The translations under genes and the position numbers were made by a program. From Stenotrophomonas sp. UBA2302 (GTDB lineage Bacteria > Pseudomonadota > Gammaproteobacteria > Xanthomonadales > Xanthomonadaceae), in the NCBI GenBank assembly GCA_002345545.1, contig DDVW01000064.1, positions 1-12,147 on the forward strand: a stretch of DNA of 12,147 nt, written 5' to 3'. Positions 1-10,313 of the stretch are shown piece after piece; position 1 is the stretch's first letter, and every line of letters starts with the position of its first letter. A model generated the notes under the pieces. That model had not been told where the DNA came from and did no database searches. It saw only the letters and a program-made list of their open reading frames with translations.

Positions 1-23
1 CCGGAATTGGGAGATGAACCATG

Positions 24-50
24 AAAAAGGCCGGCAATGCCGGCCTTTTT
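24..50. terminator. Bidirectional rho-independent terminator after accA
   Basis: Two 12-base arms (24-35 and 39-50) are perfect reverse complements, with a 3-base loop AAT. Each arm has a GC-rich 7-bp core (GGCCGGC/GCCGGCC) flanked by five A on the left and five T on the right, so the transcript ends in a U-tract whichever strand is read. It starts 30 bases beyond the accA stop codon and would end transcripts of the minus-strand cluster; it could also stop plus-strand transcription entering from the left. Nothing else is recognisable in bases 1-79. Confidence 0.93.
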
Positions 51-79
51 CGTGCTCTGGGGATCAGGCTGCTTCGAGG

Positions 80-1039
80 TCAGGCGACGTCGTAGGCGCC
101 ATAGCCGCGCAGGCGTGCATAGCGCTTGGCCAGCAGCTCCTCGGTGGAGAGCTGCTCCAGCGCATCCAGCTCGTTGAGCAGCACCGCCTTCAGGCGCTTG
201 CCCATCTGTGTCGGATTGCGGTGCGCGCCGCCGATCGGTTCACGGATCACCTTGTCGACCAGACCCAGCGCCTTCAGGCGCGGCGCGGTCATGCCCAGCT
301 GCTCGGCGGCGTCCTTGGCCTTGCCGGCGTCCTTCCACAGGATCGAGGCGCAGCCTTCCGGACTGATGGTCGAGTAGACGCTGTATTCCAGCATCAGCGT
401 GCGGTCGCCCACGCCCAGTGCCAGTGCACCGCCGGAGCCACCTTCGCCGATCACCGTGCAGATCACCGGCACCTTCAGCTCGGCCATCTCCATCAGGTTG
501 CGGGCGATGGCTTCGGACTGCCCCCGCTCCTCGGCGTCGATGCCCGGCCAGGCGCCGGCGGTATCGATCAGGGTCAGCACCGGCAGCTTGAAGCGCTCGG
601 CCATCTTCATCAGCCGCAGCGCCTTGCGGTAGCCCTCGGGCTTGGGCATGCCGAAGTTGCGCTTGACCTTTTCCTTGGTGTCACGGCCCTTCTGGTGGCC
701 GATCAGCATCACCGGACGGCCGCCGATGCGGGCCAGCCCGCCGACGATGGCCTTGTCGTCGGCAAAGGCGCGATCACCGGCCAGTTCCTGGAATTCATCA
801 CAGAAGATGCGGATGTAATCCAGCGGATACGGGCGCGACGGATGGCGCGCGACCTGAAGCACCTGCCACGAGGTGAGGTTGCGGAAGATCTGCGCGGTAC
901 GCAGGCGCAGCTTGTTTTCCAAGGTCTTTACTTCGGCCTCGACATTGACCGCCGGGCCGGCGCTGGCACTGCGCAGGTCCTTGATCTTGGCTTCCAGATC
1001 GGCGATGGGCTGTTCGAAATCGAGGTAGTTCGGGTTCAT
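80..1039 (-). CDS. accA: Acetyl-CoA carboxylase carboxyltransferase subunit alpha
   Basis: AccA pairs with AccD in the cytoplasmic A2B2 carboxyltransferase that moves the carboxyl group from biotin-BCCP to acetyl-CoA, giving malonyl-CoA, the committed step of fatty-acid synthesis. The product is 319 residues, the same length as the E. coli subunit. The N-terminus starts [16 protein letters not shown], a helical segment typical of the family. Residues 69-76 (RPYPLDYI), 113-121 (IGHQKGRDT), 158-168 ([11 protein letters not shown]) and the glycine-rich oxyanion segment [10 protein letters not shown] (198-207) are family hallmarks of the crotonase-like fold. The start is set by the conserved N-terminus; no good Shine-Dalgarno lies before it (only a weak GACGG). 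It lies 76 bp after dnaE in the same direction and is followed by a strong terminator, so it is probably the last gene of the unit. Confidence 0.98.
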   Translation of the reverse strand: MNPNYLDFEQPIADLEAKIKDLRSASAGPAVNVEAEVKTLENKLRLRTAQIFRNLTSWQVLQVARHPSRPYPLDYIRIFCDEFQELAGDRAFADDKAIVGGLARIGGRPVMLIGHQKGRDTKEKVKRNFGMPKPEGYRKALRLMKMAERFKLPVLTLIDTAGAWPGIDAEERGQSEAIARNLMEMAELKVPVICTVIGEGGSGGALALGVGDRTLMLEYSVYSTISPEGCASILWKDAGKAKDAAEQLGMTAPRLKALGLVDKVIREPIGGAHRNPTQMGKRLKAVLLNELDALEQLSTEELLAKRYARLRGYGAYDVA

Positions 1040-1115
1040 CGGAAACCGTCAGCAATGAAAGGAGGGAAGTGTAGCCGAACGCGTCGGGACAGCCCGTACG
1101 CGTGCGTGCGGACAA

Positions 1116-4715
<3,600 letters not shown>

Positions 4716-4807
4716 GCCTGGCCAGAAGTGTGCCAAGGCAGCGTAGCGGCGGGGGGCGATGGGAACAAGGCTTGACAGCGTGTACCCCCGGCTGCTGGTG
4801 ATGTGCC

Positions 4808-4864
4808 GGCCCGCAAGACCGGGCCGTGGCGGTGGCCAGCCCCCCGGCAGGTGCCGGCCACGCC
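4808..4864. repeat. Two adjacent GC-rich hairpins, REP-like, in the dnaE upstream gap
   Basis: The 160-bp gap between dnaE and the DUF1232-like gene holds two adjoining inverted repeats. The first has a perfect 6-bp stem, GGCCCG (4808-4813) with CGGGCC (4820-4825), and a 6-base loop. The second pairs 4828-4837 with 4856-4864 (GGCGTGGCC-type stem, 9 bp with one bulged G). Neither is followed by a T-tract, so they are not classic intrinsic terminators. Paired palindromes in an intergenic gap resemble REP elements such as the SMAG repeats of Stenotrophomonas, but the GTAG head typical of SMAG is absent. They might instead fold in the 3' end of the upstream gene's mRNA or the 5' leader of dnaE. 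Confidence 0.45.
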
Positions 4865-4875
4865 ATGGTGTGGCT

Positions 4876-5523
4876 TCAGTGGACGCGGAAACAGCTGGGC
4901 GACGGTGGCGCGTAGCTGCTCTCACGCACCCGGTTGTGGTGTTCCCGCAGCCGGGCCTCGAGTTCACGGCTTTCCAGCCACAGCCGGCGGTTGAAGGTGA
5001 CCGCTGCATAGTCGCGCTCCTGGCGGATGGCCTCGATCCGGCGCAGGCGCTGGTAGTCCAGGAAGTTGTCCACTTCGCGGACCAGCTTTGGCCAGGCGGT
5101 GTCGATGACGATGGCCTGGTCCAGCTGGCCGATGCCGGGCAGGGTGTCGGGAATCAGCTGCCAGCTGGCGTGCAGGTAGTCGACCACTTCGCGGGCTTCA
5201 TCTGCGGCCTCGGTGGCCGGCTCCCAGTCAGGGTCGAGCAGCATCTGCTCCACGGTTCCGGCCAGCTGCAGCCGTTGCAGGATGCAGGGCGCCGGGGCGG
5301 CATCATCGGCCCCGTCTTCAAGGTTGCGGGCGGCGGTGGCCAGCTGGTCGGTTTCCAGCGGGGCGCGGGTGTGGTCCAGGCGGGCCAGCAGCAGGTTGAA
5401 ACGCTCCATCTCCGGCGCGGCCAGCAGGAAGTCCCGCACATGCGTGCGGCGGTGCGGACGGTTGCCCTGGTGGTGCAGCAGGACCTGAGGCAGCGGGATG
5501 CGGGTGTCGGGGAAGGCGTACAT
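4876..5523 (-). CDS. Soluble protein with YkvA/DUF1232-like segment
   Basis: A 215-residue protein of unknown function. Residues about 110-155 contain a segment reading YLHASWQLIPDTLPGIGQLD and onward, which resembles the DUF1232 (YkvA) pattern: a hydrophobic helix, IPD, P, GxLDxAxV, then a second helix. The typical SPIDLIPD is here ASWQLIPD, so the match is partial. The rest is charged and helical, with a C-terminal stretch (about 156-200) rich in Arg and Glu that could form a coiled coil. There is no signal peptide or clear membrane helix. The ATG at 5521-5523 is chosen because GGAG (5531-5534) lies 7 bases upstream; the frame is open to 5751, but the longer starts lack a ribosome site and would overlap the divergent regulator. 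It runs in the same direction as dnaE, 160 bp upstream, and divergently from the regulator. The gene is well supported; the family call is tentative. Confidence 0.72.
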   Translation of the reverse strand: MYAFPDTRIPLPQVLLHHQGNRPHRRTHVRDFLLAAPEMERFNLLLARLDHTRAPLETDQLATAARNLEDGADDAAPAPCILQRLQLAGTVEQMLLDPDWEPATEAADEAREVVDYLHASWQLIPDTLPGIGQLDQAIVIDTAWPKLVREVDNFLDYQRLRRIEAIRQERDYAAVTFNRRLWLESRELEARLREHHNRVRESSYAPPSPSCFRVH

Positions 5524-5530
5524 GGCGGTG

Positions 5531-5534
5531 CTCC
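5531..5534 (-). promoter_or_regulatory. Ribosome binding site deciding the DUF1232-like start
   Basis: On the minus strand GGAG lies 7 bases before the ATG at 5521-5523. Upstream in-frame ATGs, such as the one at 5599-5601, have no comparable site, which supports the shorter 215-residue product. Confidence 0.6.
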
Positions 5535-5654
5535 ATCGGGGAAGGGCGCCTGTGAAGATCGGGCGCAGCACCAGCATCGGCTTCGGCGTAGCATTAAGCA
5601 TGATGGCAGGCGGAGCCTTCAGACACTGATTGCACTGGTTTCTGAGGTTTTCAT

Positions 5655-5659
5655 GAGGG
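5655..5659 (+). promoter_or_regulatory. Ribosome binding site of the regulator gene
   Basis: GAGGG lies 7 bases before the ATG at 5667. The in-frame TTG at 5661 would leave only one base after GAGGG, so the ATG is the likelier start. Confidence 0.65.
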
Positions 5660-5666
5660 CTTGCCG

Positions 5667-7952
5667 ATGGCTGCGACACAAGAGCCCGGTGGCACAGGCC
5701 AGGCGCTGGAACGCTACCGTTTCGACGACATCGTGGTGGACGCGGCGGCACACACGCTCTGCCGTGACGGCCAGTTCCATTCTGTCGAACCCAAGGCGTT
5801 CGCGGTGCTGTTGCTGCTGTTGCGGCATGCCGACGAACTGGTGACGCGGGACCAGTTGCTGGATGCGGTGTGGGGCCACCGGCATGTCACCCCGGGCGTG
5901 CTGACCCGCGCCATCGCCCAGCTGCGGCTGGCACTGGACGACCATTCGCATGAGCCGCGCTATATCCAGACCCAGCACAGTCTCGGCTACCGCTTCATCG
6001 GCCGGCTGGAGGCGGAGACGGTGCTGAAGTCCAGCACCGGGCCGGTTGCCGTGCCCGGTGCTGCGGCGATACCGGCAGGCACGCCGTCTGACGACGGGCA
6101 GGACAGTGGCCATGCTGCCGCGGAGCGGGCGCCAATGCCGGCCCCGCGCGTGTTGTGGCAGGTGGACGGACAGAGTGCGGCCAACGTGCCGGTGCCTTTC
6201 TGGTGGCGTTCGCGCCGCTGGATGCCGTGGTCCGGGCTGGTGCTGGTGCTGCTGGCGCTGGCCGGTGGCGGCTGGTGGTGGTCGCGGTTGCCGCGGGCCA
6301 ATCCCGCGGTGGGCGAGGCGTCGATTGCCGTGATGCCGTTCACCAGCCTGAGCGGGAGTGTGGATGACCGCTATTTTGCCGACGGCCTGGCGGTGGAAAT
6401 GCACGATGCGCTGGCCAATGTGCCGGGGTTGAAGGTCGCGGCGCGACAGCTCGGTGATCCGGACGGGGGGCAGGCCGGGGACGATGTGCGCCGGATCGGC
6501 CGCCGTCTGGGGGTGGCGACGTTGCTCGATGCCGATGTGCGTCGCGAAGGCGGCAAGGTGCGTATCAATGCGCGGCTGTCGGATACGCGGACCGGATTCA
6601 CGTTGTGGGCGGCGACCTATGACCGCCAGCTGCATGACGTGTTCGCGGTGCAGAGCGAGATCGCCGCCAAGGTGGTGCAGGCATTGCTGGGACATATTCC
6701 CGGGCAGGCACCGGGCTTGGCCCGGCGTCTGGCGCCCACCCGCGATGTGAATGCCTACGACGCCTATCTGCGTGGATTGGCGTTGCTGCAGCAGCCGGTG
6801 GGCGAGGACAGCAATGCGCGGGCGCTGGCCAGTTTCCGGGAGGCGCTGGTGGCCGATCCACATTTCGCGCGGGCGCAGGCGGGTATCTGCCGGGTTGAAA
6901 TCGCGCGGCTGGAGACGGTCAGTGATGCGGTCGCGTTCGCACGTGCGCGGCAGGCCTGTGCGCAGGCGCAGGCGATGGACCCTGACCTGGGTGAAGTGCA
7001 CCTTGCGATGGCGGAAATCGCCCGGGTAAGTGGTCAGAACGCACGCGCGCTGACCCTGTACCGGCAGGTCCTCGATGATCCGGCATTGCGTGCGGACGGG
7101 CTGGTCGGGCTGGCCCGCATCTATGGTGCGCAGGAGGGTGAGGAGCCCAAGGCGCTGGACTACTTCCAGCAGGCGATTGCCGCGCGCCCCAGCGATGCGC
7201 AGATCCATCGACTGCTGGGCTATCACCACTGGCTGCGGGGCGAATTGTCCAAGGCTATCGACGCCTATCTCACCGCGACCCTGCTGCAGCCGCAGGACAG
7301 CCGCCTGTGGAGCAGCCTGGGCGGGCTGTATCTGGCCCAGGGCAACGCGCTGCAGGCCGACCGTGCGTTCAGGATGTCGCTGTCGATCGAACCCAATTCC
7401 GGCGCGCTGACCAATCTGGGGGCGATGCGCTTCGATGAGGGAGAGTACGCCGTGGCGGCGGAGCTGTTCCGCCAGGCCGCCGACCTGGAGCCGAGCGACT
7501 ACCTGCACTGGGGCAATCTGGCCGATGCGCTGGCCGCCGTGCCCGATACCGCCGCGCAGGCACAGCCGTACTACTACCGTGCGGCGCAGCTGGCGCAGGA
7601 GTATGTCCAGGTGCGGCAGGACGATGCCTACGCACTGGCGGTGCTGTCCTGGTATCGCGCCAACCTCGGCGAGCGTCGACGTGCGCTGCAGGACCTGGAC
7701 GCCGCCCGCAAGCTGGGTTCGCAGCCGGCCGAAGTCGCCTTGTGGTGTGCGCAGACCTTGACCCTGCTGGCAGACCGGGCCGGCAGCCGTGCCTGTGTCG
7801 CCAGTGCGCTGCGCGAGGGGATTCCACAACAGCGCATCGATGCGCTGCTGTCGTTGCCGCGCTTCGCTTCGGCCGGCATGGCCGCAGATTCACAGGAGAC
7901 ATCCGATCCCCCTGTCCGTGGCGGCGGACGCCTTCAGGAGTTGCGCTCATGA
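5667..7952 (+). CDS. CadC-like membrane-bound winged-helix regulator with TPR array
   Basis: A 761-residue one-component regulator. Residues about 16-113 form an OmpR/CadC-type winged helix (Trans_Reg_C): the segment TPGVLTRAIAQLRLAL (75-90) fits the recognition helix and HSLGYRF (104-110) the wing. A Pro/Ala/Gly-rich linker (115-175) leads to a single membrane segment (about 188-205), preceded by RSRR, which places the DNA-binding end in the cytoplasm. Residues about 218-340 (IAVMPFTSLSG, YFADGLAVEMHDAL, LLDADVRREGGKVRI, RLSDTRTGFTLWAATYDR) match the FlgO/TolB-N-like domain common in this architecture. About 365-700 is a TPR array with Ala- and Leu-rich helix pairs. The last 30 residues look disordered. 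Start chosen at ATG 5667 by its ribosome site. The stop overlaps the lipoprotein start by ATGA, implying joint function. The family is frequent in Xanthomonadaceae; the signal and targets are unknown. Confidence 0.92.
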   Translation: MAATQEPGGTGQALERYRFDDIVVDAAAHTLCRDGQFHSVEPKAFAVLLLLLRHADELVTRDQLLDAVWGHRHVTPGVLTRAIAQLRLALDDHSHEPRYIQTQHSLGYRFIGRLEAETVLKSSTGPVAVPGAAAIPAGTPSDDGQDSGHAAAERAPMPAPRVLWQVDGQSAANVPVPFWWRSRRWMPWSGLVLVLLALAGGGWWWSRLPRANPAVGEASIAVMPFTSLSGSVDDRYFADGLAVEMHDALANVPGLKVAARQLGDPDGGQAGDDVRRIGRRLGVATLLDADVRREGGKVRINARLSDTRTGFTLWAATYDRQLHDVFAVQSEIAAKVVQALLGHIPGQAPGLARRLAPTRDVNAYDAYLRGLALLQQPVGEDSNARALASFREALVADPHFARAQAGICRVEIARLETVSDAVAFARARQACAQAQAMDPDLGEVHLAMAEIARVSGQNARALTLYRQVLDDPALRADGLVGLARIYGAQEGEEPKALDYFQQAIAARPSDAQIHRLLGYHHWLRGELSKAIDAYLTATLLQPQDSRLWSSLGGLYLAQGNALQADRAFRMSLSIEPNSGALTNLGAMRFDEGEYAVAAELFRQAADLEPSDYLHWGNLADALAAVPDTAAQAQPYYYRAAQLAQEYVQVRQDDAYALAVLSWYRANLGERRRALQDLDAARKLGSQPAEVALWCAQTLTLLADRAGSRACVASALREGIPQQRIDALLSLPRFASAGMAADSQETSDPPVRGGGRLQELRS
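7936..7940 (+). promoter_or_regulatory. Ribosome binding site of the lipoprotein gene
   Basis: AGGAG lies within the last codons of the regulator gene, 8 bases before the ATG at 7949. It fixes the lipoprotein start at the ATGA overlap rather than at the longer open frame from 7742. Confidence 0.75.
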
Positions 7953-8410
7953 GTAACAGGATGTGGGTATGCGTGGCGGTTCTGGGTGGTCTTGTGGCCT
8001 GTTCCAGCCATCCGGTATCGCCCGGAAGTGCCGCTGATCCGCCGCGCTGTACGGATACGCTTCCGGCCAGCGATATCGCGCGGGTCTACGTCGAGGTGAC
8101 GTCGAGTCCGGCTGGGACGGTGGTTGTGCCCGAGTGGTGCACCGTGCGCAGTGGCACCGAGGTCGTCTGGCGTATGACGGCGGATATGCGGCAAACCTTC
8201 GAGCTGGATTTCACCGAGTCGCCGGGAACGCTGTCGGGTGCGTACCTGCGTATGGCCGCCGGGCAGAAGCGCTTCACTTCCCGGCAGGTAGGCGACCGGC
8301 AGGAGCTGACGATCATTGCCAAGCCGGTGGTGGCCGCCAGCCGGATCCCCTATGAGGTCCGTATCGGCGACACGGTTGTCGATCCGGGAATCAAGATCAT
8401 GCCGCGCTGA
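7949..8410 (+). CDS. Small lipoprotein with a probable all-beta, cupredoxin-like domain
   Basis: A 153-residue exported protein. The N-terminus is a lipoprotein signal: MSNR, a hydrophobic stretch (6-16) and the lipobox LVAC with Cys18 as the lipidation site. Ser follows the Cys, which argues against inner-membrane retention, so the outer membrane is likely. After a short Pro/Ser linker, residues about 45-153 alternate as beta strands; SGTEVVWRM (68-76) and the end IPYEVRIGDTVVDPGIKI resemble cupredoxin-like beta sandwiches. The mature domain contains no histidine except His21 near the lipid anchor, so a type 1 copper site is not possible. Cys34 and Cys64 might form a disulfide. The gene overlaps the regulator by ATGA and has its own AGGAG. 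In its first 30 codons 13 end in A or T, against 3 of 30 in lpxA. Fold and role are inferred; it may present a signal to, or be controlled by, the regulator. Confidence 0.85.
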   Translation: MSNRMWVCVAVLGGLVACSSHPVSPGSAADPPRCTDTLPASDIARVYVEVTSSPAGTVVVPEWCTVRSGTEVVWRMTADMRQTFELDFTESPGTLSGAYLRMAAGQKRFTSRQVGDRQELTIIAKPVVAASRIPYEVRIGDTVVDPGIKIMPR

Positions 8411-8424
8411 GGACGCTGCCGGGC

Positions 8425-9084
8425 TCAGGCCGGCGCGAGACAGGCACGGACCGGGGCGAAGCTGCGACGGTGTTCCGGACAGGGGCCGTGTGCCCGCAGG
8501 GCGGCCAGGTGCAAGGCGGTGCCATAGCCCTTGTGCCGGTCGAAGCCATACATCGGAAACTGCCGGTGCAGATCCAGCATGTAACGGTCGCGGCTGACCT
8601 TGGCGAGAATCGAGGCGGCCATGATCGCGCGATCGATGGCGTCGCCACCTACCAGTGCTTCGGCCGGGCAGGGCAGGCCGGCAGGGATCTTGTTGCCATC
8701 GATCCGCGCGAACTGCGCCACGTGCGCCACGCCTTCCACCGCCCGGCGCATACCCTGCATGGTGGCCTGGAAGATGTTGATCTCGTCGATCTCGGCCACA
8801 TCGACGATGACGATGTGGTGCGCCAGGGCGCGTTCGAGGATGCGATCGAACAGCAGTTCACGGCGCCTGGCGGTCAGTGCCTTGGAATCATCCAGGCCAT
8901 CGATGGGCGGTTGCTGTGGATCGAACACCACGGCCGCCACCGCCACCGGCCCGGCCAGCGGTCCGCGCCCGGCCTCATCGACACCGGCGATCCGTCCAGG
9001 CGCCGAGGGATTGTCCGCCATGGCATCGTCAAACAGCGGCAGCGACGCCCCGGCAGCGCGGGTGCGGATACGGCGGGCAGTCAT
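8425..9084 (-). CDS. rnhB: Ribonuclease HII
   Basis: RNase HII cuts the RNA strand of RNA-DNA hybrids and starts removal of single ribonucleotides left in DNA. The 219-residue product has the expected motifs: [16 protein letters not shown] with catalytic D36 and E37, the segment DDSKAL (65-70), IDGNKIP with D129, and [12 protein letters not shown] with D166, which together form the four-acid metal site. [12 protein letters not shown] (178-189) is the family's C-terminal signature. The first 30 residues are a poorly conserved extension; the ATG at 9082-9084 is chosen because it overlaps the lpxB stop as ATGA, though Met22 is a possible alternative. There is no clear Shine-Dalgarno, so translation probably depends on coupling to lpxB. 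The 3' end faces the lipoprotein gene with 14 bp between stops. Confidence 0.97.
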   Translation of the reverse strand: MTARRIRTRAAGASLPLFDDAMADNPSAPGRIAGVDEAGRGPLAGPVAVAAVVFDPQQPPIDGLDDSKALTARRRELLFDRILERALAHHIVIVDVAEIDEINIFQATMQGMRRAVEGVAHVAQFARIDGNKIPAGLPCPAEALVGGDAIDRAIMAASILAKVSRDRYMLDLHRQFPMYGFDRHKGYGTALHLAALRAHGPCPEHRRSFAPVRACLAPA

Positions 9085-10313
9085 GGCCGGCCAGCGGTGG
9101 AGGATTGCAGCAGGCCCGCGACCGCTTCGGCCGCACGCGCGGAGGCGTCCTGGCGCAGCTCATGGTGCAGGCGCAGGTAGTCGTCCTGCAGGCCGCTCAC
9201 ACAGTCCGGATGTTCGAACCATTGCGAGATCGCCGAGGCCAGTTTTTCCGGCGTGCAGTCATGTTGCATCAGCTCCGGCGCAAGGTCCTTGCCGGCCAGC
9301 ACGTTGGGCAGCGCATAACGGTCGACCTTGAGCAGGCCCAGGGCGCTGACGATGCGATAGGTGAGTTCGGACACGCGGTAGCCGACCACCATCGGCCGCT
9401 TGACCAGCATGGTTTCCAGCGTCGCGGTACCGGAGGCCAGCAGAACCACGTCGGCGGCGACCATCGCTTCACGGGCGCGGCCCTCCAGCAGGTGTACGCG
9501 CGCGCTGGGCAGCGCGGCAGCGTGGAGCTGTTCGACGATCATCGCCTTGCACTTGGCGTTGGCGGCGGGCACCAGCAACTGCAGTCCTTCCATGGTTTCG
9601 CACAGCTGCCGTGCAGCCGCGAAGAATGGTGGCCCCAGGCGGCTGACCTCGCCCAGACGACTGCCGGGCAGCACGGCCAGCACCGGCACGTCCGCCGCGA
9701 TGCCGAGCGCCTTGCGCGCCTGCTCGCGATCGCTTTCCAGCGCGATCGCATCGGCCATCGGATGGCCGACGAAGCGGGCATCAATGCCGTGCCTGGCATA
9801 GATCGGTGGCTCCATCGGAAACAGGCACAACACCAGGTCGGCACTGGCGCCGATTTTCTCCGCGCGTTTCTCCCGCCATGCCCATACCGACGGGCTGACG
9901 TAATGTACGGTGCGGATGCCACGCTGCTTGAGCCACTTCTCCACGCCCAGATTGAAATCCGGTGCATCGATGCCGATGAACACATCCGGCTGCCATTCCA
10001 GCGCACGCTGGCGGAACGCCTTGCGCAGCTTCAGCAGGCGCGGCAGGTGACGCAGGATCTCGGCCAGCCCCATCAGCGCCAGTTCACTGGCATCAAACCA
10101 GGTGTCGCAACCGGCAATGCGCATGGCATCGCCGCCGATGCCGGCGAATTCGGCATCGGGATAGCGCTGGCGCAGTTGTTCGATCAGCCCGGCGCCCAGC
10201 CCGTCCCCCGACGCCTCACCAGCCACCAGCGCGATGCGCGGCGGCCGTGCCGTGGCCGCAGGTGCTGCCATCCCGGAGCGGGAGGCAGCGGCGGGGATGC
10301 GGGTGGCAGTCAT
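9081..10313 (-). CDS. lpxB: Lipid-A-disaccharide synthase
   Basis: LpxB is the GT19 glycosyltransferase that joins UDP-2,3-diacylglucosamine and lipid X into the beta-1,6 lipid A disaccharide at the inner face of the inner membrane. The product has 410 residues, slightly longer than usual because of about 25 Ala/Pro-rich N-terminal residues. Motifs seen: VAGEASGD (30-37), GIDAPDFN (114-121, holding the catalytic Asp), YVSPSVWAW (138-146), VGHP (182-185), LPGSR (215-219) and the nucleotide-binding SGTATLE (294-300). The start at 10313 overlaps the lpxA stop by ATGA, and the gene's own stop overlaps rnhB the same way; Met15 is an alternative start without a better ribosome site. No Shine-Dalgarno is visible, consistent with coupling. 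Confidence 0.97.
   Translation of the reverse strand: MTATRIPAAASRSGMAAPAATARPPRIALVAGEASGDGLGAGLIEQLRQRYPDAEFAGIGGDAMRIAGCDTWFDASELALMGLAEILRHLPRLLKLRKAFRQRALEWQPDVFIGIDAPDFNLGVEKWLKQRGIRTVHYVSPSVWAWREKRAEKIGASADLVLCLFPMEPPIYARHGIDARFVGHPMADAIALESDREQARKALGIAADVPVLAVLPGSRLGEVSRLGPPFFAAARQLCETMEGLQLLVPAANAKCKAMIVEQLHAAALPSARVHLLEGRAREAMVAADVVLLASGTATLETMLVKRPMVVGYRVSELTYRIVSALGLLKVDRYALPNVLAGKDLAPELMQHDCTPEKLASAISQWFEHPDCVSGLQDDYLRLHHELRQDASARAAEAVAGLLQSSTAGRP

Larger units (their letters stand above)
5524..5666. promoter_or_regulatory. Divergent intergenic region with a tandem 9-base repeat
   Basis: These 143 bp separate the DUF1232-like gene from the regulator gene and must hold promoters for one or both. 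Two abutting 9-base direct repeats of the form ACTGRTTKC lie at 5625-5633 and 5634-5642, followed by the related TGAGGTTTTC at 5643-5652. Winged-helix (OmpR-type) regulators often bind tandem direct repeats, so this is a candidate operator for autoregulation, ending just 14 bases before the start codon. A second short direct repeat, AGCAT, occurs at 5590-5594 and 5597-5601. TTGCAC (5631-5635 region) could be a -35 element, but no convincing -10 follows. The region is less GC-rich than its flanks. Confidence 0.35.

Noticed and set aside
1040..1115. Possible accA promoter in the 76-bp dnaE-accA gap (TACACT)
   Set aside because: A -10-like hexamer exists on the minus strand but no -35 at a suitable distance; accA may simply be read through from dnaE.
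4740..4768. Possible dnaE promoter on the minus strand (TTGTTC, 17 bp, TACGCT)
   Set aside because: Spacing is ideal, but each hexamer matches the consensus at only 3 of 6 positions, so it cannot be told from chance in this sequence.
4772..4777. Perfect TTGACA on the plus strand
   Set aside because: No acceptable -10 element at the right distance, and it would read antisense into the DUF1232-like gene.
4716..5009. 98-codon N-terminal extension of dnaE
   Set aside because: The frame is open, but the added residues are unlike any DnaE N-terminus and run through the hairpin repeats into the DUF1232-like gene; the ATG at 4713-4715 gives the family start.
5661..5663. TTG start for the regulator
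   Set aside because: It is one base from the GAGGG ribosome site, too close; the ATG two codons later has proper 7-base spacing.
5619..7829. Minus-strand open frame of 736 codons opposite the regulator gene
   Set aside because: The regulator has recognisable domains in order and a good ribosome site; the antisense product is Arg/Gln/His-rich with no motif.
8418..8434. Short hairpin at the rnhB-lipoprotein convergence
   Set aside because: Only a 5-bp stem with a 7-base loop and no T-tract; too weak to call a terminator.
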